From JAWQFO01 sp033436665 (lineage in GTDB: Bacteria > Pseudomonadota > Alphaproteobacteria > Rhodobacterales > Rhodobacteraceae), in assembly GCF_033436665.1 (NCBI RefSeq), contig NZ_JAWQFO010000004.1, positions 186,001 to 250,000 of the forward strand: DNA of 64,000 nt. Direction: 5' to 3'. Positions within the stretch are counted from its first letter, which is position 1; each line of letters opens with the position of its first letter. Shown here one piece after another: positions 1-8,659 of the stretch. The position numbers and the translations under genes were made by a program. The notes beneath the pieces were generated by a model that made no database searches, was not told where the DNA came from, and saw only the letters and a program-made list of their open reading frames with translations.

Positions 1-1117
1 CGACCTCGGTGCCCTCGGGGTGGGTTTCCGAGAAGACTTCCCACGGGTTGCGCATGGTCTGCTTGAGACCCAGCGAAACGCGACGCTTGGCGCTGTCGAT
101 CTCGAGCACCATGACCTCGACCTCCTGGGAGGTGGAGACGATCTTGCCCGGGTGGACGTTCTTCTTGGTCCAAGACATTTCCGAGACGTGCACGAGACCC
201 TCGACGCCCGGCTCCAGCTCCACGAAGGCGCCGTAGTCGGTGATGTTGGTCACGCGGCCGGTGTGGACCGAGCTCAGCGGGTACTTGGCGCCCACGAGGT
301 CCCACGGATCTTCCTGCAGCTGCTTCATGCCGAGGCTGATGCGGTGGGTTTCCTTGTTGATCTTGATGACCTGGACCTTGATGGTCTCGCCGATCTGCAG
401 GATCTCGGACGGGTGGTTGACCCGGCGCCATGCCATGTCGGTCACGTGCAGCAGGCCGTCGACGCCGCCGAGATCGACGAAGGCGCCGTACTCGGTGATA
501 TTCTTGACCACGCCGTCGACCGTCTGGCCTTCGGTCAGGTTGCTGATGACCTCGGCACGCTGCTCGGCACGCGATTCCTCGAGGATCGCGCGGCGCGAGA
601 CCACGATGTTGCCGCGGCGGCGGTCCATCTTGAGGATCTGGAACGGCTGCTTGAGACCCATGAGCGGGCCGGCGTCACGCACGGGGCGCACATCGACCTG
701 GCTGCCCGGCAGGAAGGCCACGGCGCCGCCGAGATCGACGGTGAAGCCGCCCTTGACGCGACCGAAGATCGCGCCTTCGACGCGCTGCTCGTCTGCATAG
801 GCTTTTTCGAGACGGTCCCAGGCTTCCTCGCGGCGGGCCATCTCGCGCGAAATGACCGCTTCGCCACGGGCGTTCTCGACCTGGCGCAGGAAGACCTCGA
901 CCTCGTCACCGATGTCGATCTTCGGCGCTTCGCCGGGATCCGCGAATTCCTTGAGTTCGACGCGGCCTTCCATCTTGTAGCCGACGTCGATGATGGCCTG
1001 GCCCGCTTCGATCGCGATGACCTTGCCCTTGACGACAGAGCCCTCCTGGGGCGTGTCGATCTCGAAGCTTTCTTCCAGAAGTGCTTCGAAGTCTTCCATA
1101 GTTGCGTTTTGAGCCAT
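1..1117 (-). CDS. rpsA: 30S ribosomal protein S1, 3' end cut by the window
   Basis: Ribosomal protein S1 binds mRNA at the 30S platform and helps place structured messages for initiation. About 372 codons are present, starting MAQNATMEDFEALLEES. They cover successive OB-fold S1 repeats, recognisable by motifs such as EYGAFVDLGGVDGLLHV and DYGAFVELEPGVEGLVHVS. S1 is usually about 550-570 residues, so the last repeats lie beyond position 1. The ATG at 1117 has an AAAGGA-type ribosome site about 12 nt upstream. The gene lies downstream of cmk on the same strand, as in many proteobacteria, after a leader of about 260 bp that could hold its own promoter. Confidence 0.96.
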   Translation of the reverse strand, partial: MAQNATMEDFEALLEESFEIDTPQEGSVVKGKVIAIEAGQAIIDVGYKMEGRVELKEFADPGEAPKIDIGDEVEVFLRQVENARGEAVISREMARREEAWDRLEKAYADEQRVEGAIFGRVKGGFTVDLGGAVAFLPGSQVDVRPVRDAGPLMGLKQPFQILKMDRRRGNIVVSRRAILEESRAEQRAEVISNLTEGQTVDGVVKNITEYGAFVDLGGVDGLLHVTDMAWRRVNHPSEILQIGETIKVQVIKINKETHRISLGMKQLQEDPWDLVGAKYPLSSVHTGRVTNITDYGAFVELEPGVEGLVHVSEMSWTKKNVHPGKIVSTSQEVEVMVLEIDSAKRRVSLGLKQTMRNPWEVFSETHPEGTEV

Positions 1118-1376
1118 GAAGCTTTCGATTTCCTTTTTCACAGTCTTGTTCAGGCCAGGCGGTTGTCTCCGCCGGTCTTTGGGTTTTGGGTTCTGCCGAC
1201 GCGCCGTGCAGCCCTGCAAAACGAATGAAGGGCCGGATGGTCCCGACCCTGCTCTTCGAGCTGCCGCGTTGCTTTTGCCGCCCCGTCAACACCGGCGCAT
1301 ATAGAGAGGTTTCGCCCGGGGATCAAGCGCTGTTGCACGCATACCGCCGCGGCCTGCGGCGGCGTTCCGGCGCGCA

Positions 1377-1991
1377 TCAGCCGCGCAGATCCTCGATCAC
1401 CGCGATGGCCCGCGCCACTGCAGTCTCGATGTCCATCTCTGAGGTGTCGATCTCGACCGCATCCGCCGCCGGCCTCAATGGGGCCTCGGCGCGCTCGCGG
1501 TCGCGCCGGTCGCGCGCCTCGACATCGGCCAGCACTTCGTCGAAAGACCTTTTGTCGCCCTTGCCGGCCAGTTCAAGGTGGCGCCGCGCGGCACGGACGC
1601 GCACGCTTGCAGTCACGAAAAGCTTGGCCTCAGCATCCGGGCAGATCACGGTGCCGATGTCGCGTCCGTCGAGCACAGCACCGCCTGCGCGCCGCGCAAA
1701 GCCGCGCTGGAAATCGAGCAGCGCCGCCCGCACCTCCGGAATCACGGCCACCCGGCTTGCCGCCTGCGCGACCTCGTGGGAGCGAAGGTTTTCACCCGCC
1801 AGATCCTCGACCGTGAGCGCGCGCGCCGCCGCCTCCGGATCGGTCCCGGCCAGCATTTTCGCGCCCACGGCACGGTAAAGCAGCCCGGTGTCGAGATGCG
1901 CAAAACCGAAATGCGCCGCCACCGCGCGCGAGATCGTGCCCTTGCCCGCCGCCGCCGGACCGTCGATCGCGATGGTGAAGGCGGCGGTCAC
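1377..1991 (-). CDS. cmk: Cytidylate kinase
   Basis: Phosphorylates CMP/dCMP to the diphosphates in the cytosol, using ATP. The 204-residue product opens with VTAAFTIAIDGPAAAGKGT, a P-loop (GPAAAGKG) near residue 10, followed by the NMP-binding signature HLDTGLLYRAVG. The length is close to the compact alphaproteobacterial form. A longer open frame reaches 2210, but it is antisense-like composition inside aroA. The GTG at 1991 overlaps the aroA stop as GTGA, so the two genes are translationally coupled. It sits between aroA and rpsA, a widespread arrangement. Confidence 0.95.
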   Translation of the reverse strand: MTAAFTIAIDGPAAAGKGTISRAVAAHFGFAHLDTGLLYRAVGAKMLAGTDPEAAARALTVEDLAGENLRSHEVAQAASRVAVIPEVRAALLDFQRGFARRAGGAVLDGRDIGTVICPDAEAKLFVTASVRVRAARRHLELAGKGDKRSFDEVLADVEARDRRDRERAEAPLRPAADAVEIDTSEMDIETAVARAIAVIEDLRG

Positions 1992-3346
1992 GCGGCGCGT
2001 TCCGTGCGGTCCAGCTGTGCCCCGAGGCCGCCCATCAGCGGCTCGAAGATCGGGAAGGAGGTGGCGATCGGGCCACCGTCGTCGATGCTCACCGGTTTCT
2101 GCGCCGCCATCCCGAGGATCAGGAACGACATGGCGATCCGGTGGTCGAGATGGCTCTTGCAGGTTTCGCCCCCCGGCACGTTGCCATGACCGCGACCCTT
2201 GACCGTCCACCAGTCCTCGCCCTCGTCGACCTCGATGCCGTTGGCGCGCAGGCCCGTCGCCATCGCGTCGATCCGGTCGCTTTCCTTTACCCGAAGCTCG
2301 CGCACTCCGCGCATCACCGTCTCGCCTTCGGCGAAGGCCGCAACGACGGACAAAACGGGGTATTCGTCGATCATGCTCGCGGCCCGTTCAGGCGGCACTT
2401 CGATGCCCTTGAGGTCAGGCGAGAACCGTGCTCGCAGGTCGGCGACCGGCTCGCCGCCTTCCTCGCGTTCGTTCTCGTAGGTGAGATCCGCGCCCATCTC
2501 GCGCAGCGTCGTGAACAGGCCGGCCCGTGTCGGGTTCAGCCCGATCCCCGGCACCAGCACATCCGACCCTGGAACGATCAGCGCTGCGCAGACCGGAAAG
2601 GCCGCCGAGCTTGGGTCGCGCGGCACGGCAATGGTCTGCGGCTTGAGTTCGGGCTGCCCGGTCAGGGTGATCACCCGGCCCGCGTCGGTGTCCTCGACCG
2701 AGACTTCCGCGCCGAAACCGGCCAGCATGCGCTCGGTGTGGTCCCGCGTCGCCTCGCGCTCGATCACGACCGTCTGTCCCGGCGCGTTGAGGCTTGCCAG
2801 CAGAACCGCCGATTTCACCTGCGCCGAAGGCACCGGCACCGTGTAGCGCACCGGCACCGGGTCCTCCGCCCCGATCAACGTCATCGGAAGCCGCCCGCCG
2901 CTGCGGCCCACGGCCTGCGTGCCGAATAGCGCAAGCGGGTCGGTCACGCGCGCCATCGGGCGCTTGTTGAGCGACGCATCGCCGGTGAAGGTCGCCGTGA
3001 TCGGAGAGGTCGCCATCGCGCCCATGATCAGGCGGACGCCGGTGCCGGAATTGCCGCAGTCGATCACGTTGGCCGGTTCCGCGAACCCGCCGACGCCGAC
3101 CCCGTGTACCGTCCAGTTGCCGCCGCCGAGGTTTGTCACCTCGGCTCCAAAGGCCCGCATCGCCTTCGCCGTATCCAGAACGTCCTGACCTTCGAGCAGC
3201 CCCGAAATCCGGGTCTCGCCGACGCTGAGCGCGCCGAGGATCAGCGCGCGGTGCGAAATGGACTTGTCGCCCGGCACTTCCGCCGTACCCCTGAGCGGCC
3301 CGCAGGGGGTGGAGATCATCGGAATCGCGGCGCCGTGGCTGGACAT
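1988..3346 (-). CDS. aroA: 3-phosphoshikimate 1-carboxyvinyltransferase (EPSP synthase, class II type)
   Basis: Joins phosphoenolpyruvate to shikimate-3-phosphate in the shikimate pathway to aromatic amino acids; cytosolic. The 452 residues show PGDKSISHR near residue 25, SAQVK, RDHTE, NPTR and the C-terminal LDHRIAMSF. The combination GDKS / SAQVK / RxHxE / NPTR fits the class II family typified by Agrobacterium CP4. The loop that touches PEP and glyphosate reads GNSGTG with Gly101, where CP4 has Ala100. The ATG at 3346 follows GGGAAG by 5 nt. The gene is coupled to cmk by a GTGA overlap. Confidence 0.96.
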   Translation of the reverse strand: MSSHGAAIPMISTPCGPLRGTAEVPGDKSISHRALILGALSVGETRISGLLEGQDVLDTAKAMRAFGAEVTNLGGGNWTVHGVGVGGFAEPANVIDCGNSGTGVRLIMGAMATSPITATFTGDASLNKRPMARVTDPLALFGTQAVGRSGGRLPMTLIGAEDPVPVRYTVPVPSAQVKSAVLLASLNAPGQTVVIEREATRDHTERMLAGFGAEVSVEDTDAGRVITLTGQPELKPQTIAVPRDPSSAAFPVCAALIVPGSDVLVPGIGLNPTRAGLFTTLREMGADLTYENEREEGGEPVADLRARFSPDLKGIEVPPERAASMIDEYPVLSVVAAFAEGETVMRGVRELRVKESDRIDAMATGLRANGIEVDEGEDWWTVKGRGHGNVPGGETCKSHLDHRIAMSFLILGMAAQKPVSIDDGGPIATSFPIFEPLMGGLGAQLDRTERAA

Positions 3347-3409
3347 GAAACTTCCCGGTCTGTTGGTCTGCGGCAGGCTTAGCGGCTGGACCGGAAAGGG
3401 TCCAGAGGC

Positions 3410-4111
3410 TCAGCGCCGGCGGAAGGTCAGGTAGTGCGGCCTGCGGCCGTCGCGCAGCGCCTTCTGTTCGTAGCGTGTCGAGATCCAGTCGTCCCAGGGT
3501 TCGCGCCAGTCATCGGGCCGCTCGGCGAGCCAGTCGAACCCGGCCTTCGGCACCTCTTCCAGCGTCTGGCGCACGTAGTCCTCGATGTCGGTTGCCACGC
3601 GGAAGATCGCGCCCGGCTTCAGCACCCGCGCCAGAGGGTCGAGATGTTCCGGCGTCACGAAGCGCCGACGGTGATGCCGCGTCTTGGGCCAGGGATCGGG
3701 ATAGAGCAGGAAGGCGCGGTCCAACGAGGCGGCGGGCAACACGTCGAACAGATCCCGCACGTCGCCCGGATACACCCTCAGGTTCTCCACCCCGGCGCGC
3801 CGGATCTTGCCCAGCAGCATCGCCACGCCGTTGATGTAGGGCTCGGCCCCGATAATGCCGACGCCGGGGTTGCCGGCGGCCTGGTGCACCATGTGCTCGC
3901 CACCGCCGAAGCCGACTTCGAGCCAGACCGGTCGGTCGCCGAAGACCGCCGCGAGGTCGAGCGGCACTCGGTCCGGATTTTCCTCCCAGGACACCCCGCC
4001 CGGCGATAGCGCGCCGAGATCCTCCTCGAGATAGGTCTTCTGCGAGGATTTCAGGCTCTTGCCCTTGATGCGGCCGTAGAAGTTGCGCCGGGGACGGTCG
4101 GGATGTGTCAT
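3410..4111 (-). CDS. trmB: tRNA (guanine-N7-)-methyltransferase
   Basis: Makes m7G46 in the variable loop of tRNAs using SAM. The 233-residue product starts MTHPDRPRRNFYGRIKGK. It carries the SAM motif EVGFGGGEHM near residue 75 and the family signature YPDPWPKTRHHRRR. An in-frame ATG 12 codons upstream exists, but the preceding residues look non-native and the 4111 start matches the family N terminus. It lies 63 bp upstream of aroA on the same strand and may be co-transcribed with aroA-cmk-rpsA. Confidence 0.95.
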   Translation of the reverse strand: MTHPDRPRRNFYGRIKGKSLKSSQKTYLEEDLGALSPGGVSWEENPDRVPLDLAAVFGDRPVWLEVGFGGGEHMVHQAAGNPGVGIIGAEPYINGVAMLLGKIRRAGVENLRVYPGDVRDLFDVLPAASLDRAFLLYPDPWPKTRHHRRRFVTPEHLDPLARVLKPGAIFRVATDIEDYVRQTLEEVPKAGFDWLAERPDDWREPWDDWISTRYEQKALRDGRRPHYLTFRRR

Positions 4112-4284
4112 GGCGCGCCCTTTAGCCCCCCTTGCGCCCCTCTGCAACGGTGCGGCCGCCGCCGTGGTCCCGGCAGCGCCGGGGGCGCGGCAGATGTCGC
4201 GCGGCGCAGCCGCGCCTTCGGATCAGGCGTTGCCAGCAGCCCCGCAACCGGCCAGTTTGGCGCCAGGCAACGAAAGGTCACGGC

Positions 4285-4914
4285 ATGATCTTCTACGACT
4301 GCGCCACCGCGCCGAGCCCGCGAAGGGCGCGCATGTTCATCGCCGAAAAGGGGCTCGAGCCCGAGCGGCGCGACATCAGCATCGCCCAGAACCAACAGCT
4401 TGCGCCTGAATTCCTCGCCGTCAATCCGCAGGGCACCCTGCCGGTGCTGGTGACCCAGAAGGGCCTGGTCCTGACCGAGAACCTCGCCATCGCCGCCTAC
4501 CTCGAGGCGATCCACCCCGACCCGCCGCTGATGGGCGAAAGCGCCACCGAAAAGGCCGAGATCCTGCAGTGGAGCGCGATCTGCGAAACCCGCGGCGGCG
4601 CCCCCATCGCAGAGGTGCTGCGCAATTCCCACCCGGCGATGAAGGGCCGCGCCCTGCCCGGCCCGCAGGACGTCGAGCAAATCCCGCAGCTGGCCGAGCG
4701 CGGGCGCACCCGGGTGACTGCGTTCTTCGACCTGCTCGAGCAACGGCTGGCAGACCGGCGCTATCTCGGCGGCGCGCGCTTTTCGCTCGCCGATATCACC
4801 GGGTTCGTCTTCGTCGATTTCGCCCGCGTGATCCGCACGCGCATCCCGGAAAAGAACACCGCGACGAGCGACTGGTACGATCGCATCGCCGCCCGGCCCA
4901 GCGCCGCGCTCTAG
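4285..4914 (+). CDS. Glutathione S-transferase family protein
   Basis: A 209-residue protein with an N-terminal thioredoxin-like GST domain (MIFYDCATAPSPRRARMF, then NPQGTLPVL with the cis-Pro and LTENLAIAAYLE) and an all-alpha C-terminal domain (RFSLADITGF). Likely conjugates glutathione to, or transports, an electrophilic substrate that the sequence does not reveal. The start was chosen at 4285, after GAAAGG, because the upstream in-frame extension is basic and non-conserved in appearance. The gene converges on metK and shares the palindrome CTAG at 4911-4914 with it, so both stop codons are TAG on the same four bases. Confidence 0.88.
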   Translation: MIFYDCATAPSPRRARMFIAEKGLEPERRDISIAQNQQLAPEFLAVNPQGTLPVLVTQKGLVLTENLAIAAYLEAIHPDPPLMGESATEKAEILQWSAICETRGGAPIAEVLRNSHPAMKGRALPGPQDVEQIPQLAERGRTRVTAFFDLLEQRLADRRYLGGARFSLADITGFVFVDFARVIRTRIPEKNTATSDWYDRIAARPSAAL

Positions 4915-6092
4915 ACTTCTTTCAGCAAGGCCTCCGCGAGGTCCGTGCGTTCCCACGAGAACCCGCCGTCAGCCTCGGGCGCGCGTCCGAAATGCCCGTA
5001 GGCGGCGGTGCGCTGGTAGATCGGGCGGTTGAGCTGCAGATGCTCGCGGATGCCGCGCGGCGTCAGGTCGATGACCTTGCCGATGGCTTTTTCGATCGCC
5101 GAATCATGCGCGTCGCCGGTGCCGTGCGTGTCGCAGTAGATCGACAGCGGCTTGGCGACCCCGATCGCGTAGCTGAGCTGTATGGTGCACTTCTCCGCCA
5201 GTCCCGAGGCCACGACGTTCTTGGCGAGATAACGCGCCACGTAGGCCGCCGACCGGTCGACCTTGGTCGGATCCTTGCCCGAGAAGGCCCCGCCGCCATG
5301 CGGTGCCGCGCCGCCGTAGGTGTCGACGATGATCTTGCGCCCCGTCAGGCCCGCGTCCCCGTCCGGACCACCGATCACGAACTTGCCCGTCGGGTTGACC
5401 CACCATTCGGTATCCGCGCCGATCCAGCCCTCGGGCAGCACTTCGCGCACGTAGGGTTCCACGATCGCGCGGATGTCCTCGGAACTCTGGGTCTCGTCGG
5501 CATGCTGGGTCGACAGCACGATCGAGGTAACGCCCACCGGCTTTCCATCGCGGTAGCGCACCGAGATCTGGCTTTTTGCGTCGGGCCGCAGGGTCGGCTC
5601 GGTGCCGTCCTTGCGCACTTCGGCCAGCCGCCGCAGGATGGTGTGCGCGTAGTGGATCGGCGCAGGCATCAGTTCCGGCGTCTCGCGCGTGGCGAAGCCG
5701 AACATGATGCCCTGGTCGCCGGCGCCCTCGTCCCGGTTGCCCGAGGCAACGACGCCCTGCGCGATATGCGCCGACTGCTCGTGCAGCAGGTTGGTGACTT
5801 CGCAGGTGGCGTGATGGAACTTGTCCTGTTCGTAGCCGATGTCGCGGATGCACTCTCGCGCGATCCCGTCGATACGGCCCATGTAATCCCTGAGCTTGTC
5901 CTGGTCGGTCAGGCCCACCTCGCCACCGATCACGACCCGGTCGGTCGTGGCAAAGGTCTCGCAGGCGACCCGGGCCAGCGGATCCTCGTTCAGGAAGGCG
6001 TCGAGAACGGCATCGGAAATCCGGTCGCAGACCTTGTCCGGGTGCCCCTCGGAAACCGATTCCGAGGTGAAAACGTAGTTTTGACGGGCCAT
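4911..6092 (-). CDS. metK: S-adenosylmethionine synthetase
   Basis: Makes SAM from methionine and ATP; a cytosolic tetramer. The 393 residues start MARQNYVFTSESVSEGHPDK and include the ATP-binding GAGDQGIMFG (near residue 120) and GGGAFSGKDPTKVDRS signatures. Length is normal for MetK. The start follows GGAG at 6101-6104 by 8 nt, and that site lies inside the SAM/SAH riboswitch, so translation is expected to fall when SAM or SAH is high. It lies downstream of lnt on the same strand and overlaps the convergent GST stop by 4 bp. Confidence 0.97.
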   Translation of the reverse strand: MARQNYVFTSESVSEGHPDKVCDRISDAVLDAFLNEDPLARVACETFATTDRVVIGGEVGLTDQDKLRDYMGRIDGIARECIRDIGYEQDKFHHATCEVTNLLHEQSAHIAQGVVASGNRDEGAGDQGIMFGFATRETPELMPAPIHYAHTILRRLAEVRKDGTEPTLRPDAKSQISVRYRDGKPVGVTSIVLSTQHADETQSSEDIRAIVEPYVREVLPEGWIGADTEWWVNPTGKFVIGGPDGDAGLTGRKIIVDTYGGAAPHGGGAFSGKDPTKVDRSAAYVARYLAKNVVASGLAEKCTIQLSYAIGVAKPLSIYCDTHGTGDAHDSAIEKAIGKVIDLTPRGIREHLQLNRPIYQRTAAYGHFGRAPEADGGFSWERTDLAEALLKEV

Positions 6093-6098
6093 GAAATG

Positions 6099-6145
6099 TG
6101 CTCCATTGGAAAGTCAGACATCACGCCAGGAAGCCGTTGTGATGC
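6099..6145 (-). promoter_or_regulatory. SAM/SAH riboswitch controlling metK
   Basis: Read on the minus strand, the element begins with GCATCACAACGGCTTCCTGG, then CGTGATGT closes stem P1 (CATCAC with GTGATG), and CAATGGAGCA follows after a short linker. The loop bases GCUUC can pair with GGAGC (one G-U), making an H-type pseudoknot that buries the metK Shine-Dalgarno. This agrees with the SAM/SAH riboswitch, a class reported only upstream of metK in Rhodobacterales. Expected action is translational repression when bound. Confidence 0.9.
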
Positions 6146-6179
6146 GGTCACCCGGGAGTACGCGCGGGAACGATGCCGG

Positions 6180-7736
6180 TCAATCGCTATCTCGCGGCTC
6201 AGCCGATACGCGGATCGAGACGACGCGCGCCGCCGCCACCGCGAGCCCTATCAGGATCAGGAGTGCGGCGGGCCAGTCCCCGGTCCGGCTGTAGAGCGTT
6301 CGGGCAAGCGGGTGCGGCAAGAGCGCATCGACGTAGCCCGCCTGCCCAAGCGGCAGGCTGTCGAGCACGCGCCCGTGCGGGTCGATCATCGCGGAGATAC
6401 CGGTGTTGGCCGACCGCAGGACCGGCAGTCCCTGCTCGATGGCGCGCATCCGCGCCTGCGCGAGATGCTGCTGCGGCCCGACATCGGTGCCGAACCAGGC
6501 ATCGTTGGTGATCTGCACGATGAAATCGGGGCGCTCCGGCGCAGCATTGACGTCCTGCGGGAAGACGGCCTCGTAACAGATCAGCGGAAGCGCTTTGCCG
6601 ATAGCGCCGAGGTCGAGAACCTGCGCGCCCGGGCCGCTGGAGAAACCGTTGCCGTCGCGCTGCGCCATTCCGCGGATCCCGAAACGGCCCAAGATGTTGC
6701 CGAAAGGCAAGTATTCGCCGAAGGGAACGATGTGGTGCTTGTCGTATGTCTGCGCCGGTGATCCGGTTTCGTCCAGCACCACGAGCGAGTTGTAAAGCAG
6801 ATACCCATCGCGTCGGTTGAGCCCGAGCACGACCGGGCTGCCCGCCGCGGCCAGGGCGATATGATCGAAGGCGGGACCGGCGTCCTCGAGCGTCCAGGGG
6901 ATCGCGGTCTCGGGCCAGACCACGAGGTCCGGCCGCCCGCCACCCTCGACCTGCGCCTCGGTGAAACCGAGTTGGCGTTCGAAGAACGCCACGACCCGGT
7001 CAGAGCGCCACTTCTCGTTCTGCGGTGCATTGGGCTGCACCAGCCGGACCACGTGATCCGTTAGGCGATCCGGGTCGGCGAGCGGGCCGGCAATCAGAAC
7101 CACGGCGGCCCCCAGTGCCAGCGGCAGCCTGACAACCAACGCCTCCGGCAATCGCGCGATTGGCCGGGTCAGGGCCCAGGCGGTGCCGCACAGCACAAGC
7201 ATCAGCCCGTGCGGCCCGACCCAGGCCAGCCCCTGCCCCGCGAGCGTGTCCACCAGAGCCTGCGGCGGACTGGCCCACGGGAAGCCGGTGAACACGTAGG
7301 CACGCAAGAGCTCGACGCCCGTCCAAGCCGGCACCAGCACCCAGCTGCCGCTTGCGAACCTGCGCGCCAGCCAGAACGCCAGTCCCCAGAAAAGGGCAAG
7401 CCCGAGCGACAGCAGCACGAGCGCGAAAGGCGCCATCCAGCCATGCGCTTCGGGATCGATCTGGAAGGGCTGCAGGATCCAGACCAGCGAAAGGGCGAAA
7501 TAGGCCCACCCGAAAACGAGGCCGAGCAGTCCGGCCGAAAGCGCGGTGCGTTGCAATCGGAACAACATGAAGATGCCGACAAGTGCCGCAAACATGACCA
7601 CCGGCAGCGCGTAGGGTTCCTGACCCGTCGCCGCGGCCAGTCCGAGGATCGCCGCCGCAGGCAGAGACAGCGCGCGCGGCACGTGCCGAAAACTGCGTCT
7701 TGCGGTCATGTTCCCCGCGGCACCGGGTTCTTTCAC
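6180..7736 (-). CDS. lnt: Apolipoprotein N-acyltransferase
   Basis: Adds the third acyl chain to the N-terminal cysteine of lipoproteins in the inner membrane. The 518 residues have about six membrane segments in the first 220 residues and then a periplasmic nitrilase-fold domain. The catalytic triad is visible: Glu276 in VVWPETAIPW, Lys333 in YDKHHIVPFGEYLP and Cys387 in PLICYEAVFP. Two starts are possible: GTG at 7736, overlapping the corC stop as GTGA, or ATG at 7709. I list the coupled GTG. metK lies 87 bp downstream behind its riboswitch. Confidence 0.94.
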   Translation of the reverse strand: MKEPGAAGNMTARRSFRHVPRALSLPAAAILGLAAATGQEPYALPVVMFAALVGIFMLFRLQRTALSAGLLGLVFGWAYFALSLVWILQPFQIDPEAHGWMAPFALVLLSLGLALFWGLAFWLARRFASGSWVLVPAWTGVELLRAYVFTGFPWASPPQALVDTLAGQGLAWVGPHGLMLVLCGTAWALTRPIARLPEALVVRLPLALGAAVVLIAGPLADPDRLTDHVVRLVQPNAPQNEKWRSDRVVAFFERQLGFTEAQVEGGGRPDLVVWPETAIPWTLEDAGPAFDHIALAAAGSPVVLGLNRRDGYLLYNSLVVLDETGSPAQTYDKHHIVPFGEYLPFGNILGRFGIRGMAQRDGNGFSSGPGAQVLDLGAIGKALPLICYEAVFPQDVNAAPERPDFIVQITNDAWFGTDVGPQQHLAQARMRAIEQGLPVLRSANTGISAMIDPHGRVLDSLPLGQAGYVDALLPHPLARTLYSRTGDWPAALLILIGLAVAAARVVSIRVSAEPRDSD

Positions 7737-8623
7737 CCCGAGGAGCTGCCGGTGCGCACGCGCAGACGCTTGATGCGGCGCGGGTCGGCATCGACCACCT
7801 CGAACTCGGGCCCGTCGGGATGCACGACGACCTCGCCGCGTGCCGGGACCCGCCCGGTGAGCATGAAGACCAGGCCGCCGAGCGTGTCGATCTCTTCCTC
7901 GTCGACCTCGTCGTGATCGGTCAGCGACATGCCGATCTCCTGCTCGAAATCTTCAAGCGGGGTCTTCGCCAGCGCCATGTAGACGCCGGGCTTTTCCTGC
8001 GTCCAGTAATGGCCCTCGTCGACGTCATGTTCGTCCTCGATCTCGCCGATGACCTGTTCGATCAGGTCCTCGATCGTGACCAGCCCGTCGACACCGCCGT
8101 ATTCGTCGATCACCAGCGCCATGTGGCGCCGCTCACCCTGCATCTTGGTCAGCAGCACGCCGATGGTCATCGAGGGCGGCACGAACAGAAGCGGGCGCAG
8201 CATCGCGCGCAGGTCGAAATCGGGCGAGTCGCCGTTGAACCCGTGGGTGAGCGCGAAATCCTTTAGATGCGCCATGCCCACCGGCGTGTCGAGCGTTCCG
8301 TCGTAGACCGGCAGGCGCGTCAGCCCGCTTTCCTTGAACACCTCGACCAGTTCGTCGCGGCTTATGGTAATGGGAACCGCTGTGATGTCGGCGGTCGGAA
8401 TCGCCACGTCCTCGACCCGCATTCGGCGCAGGTTGAGCATGCCGTGCGCGAGCGGGCGCGCGGCCGTCTCGCCACCGTCCTCGCCATCTTCCTCGGAGGG
8501 GTTCAGCGCGTCGAACATGCGGCTGAAAAAGCCGCCCTGTTTCTGGGATTCGCTGTCGGTCTCATCATTCTCCTGATCCTGCGCGCCGCGCGCTGCGTCA
8601 GAAGATCCGTCGATGTCGGTCAT
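7733..8623 (-). CDS. corC: Hemolysin/CorC-family CBS-domain protein (YbeX type)
   Basis: 296 residues without membrane segments: an acidic N-terminal tail, a CBS pair (about 65-190, with VPPSMTIGVLLTKM and MALVIDEYGGVDGLVTIEDL), then the CorC/HlyC domain (about 205-290) ending in RRIKRLRVR. The family is tied to Mg/Co homeostasis and, for YbeX, to ribosome metabolism. Its position between ybeY and lnt matches the conserved ybeZ-ybeY-ybeX-lnt order of proteobacteria, which supports the YbeX assignment over a transporter role. It is coupled to lnt by a 4-nt overlap. Confidence 0.92.
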   Translation of the reverse strand: MTDIDGSSDAARGAQDQENDETDSESQKQGGFFSRMFDALNPSEEDGEDGGETAARPLAHGMLNLRRMRVEDVAIPTADITAVPITISRDELVEVFKESGLTRLPVYDGTLDTPVGMAHLKDFALTHGFNGDSPDFDLRAMLRPLLFVPPSMTIGVLLTKMQGERRHMALVIDEYGGVDGLVTIEDLIEQVIGEIEDEHDVDEGHYWTQEKPGVYMALAKTPLEDFEQEIGMSLTDHDEVDEEEIDTLGGLVFMLTGRVPARGEVVVHPDGPEFEVVDADPRRIKRLRVRTGSSSG

Positions 8624-8659
8624 CTTGTCCTGTCTGAAATGGAGGCAGCACGCTGCCTT

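Noticed and set aside
1344..1362. Hairpin CCGCCGC-GGCCT-GCGGCGG after cmk as a terminator
   Set aside because: No U-run on either strand, and cmk-rpsA read-through is plausible; too weak to annotate.
4569..6761. A 730-residue open frame antisense to metK and lnt
   Set aside because: Its product is Arg/Asp-rich mirror sequence of the real genes, typical of high-GC DNA, with no motifs.
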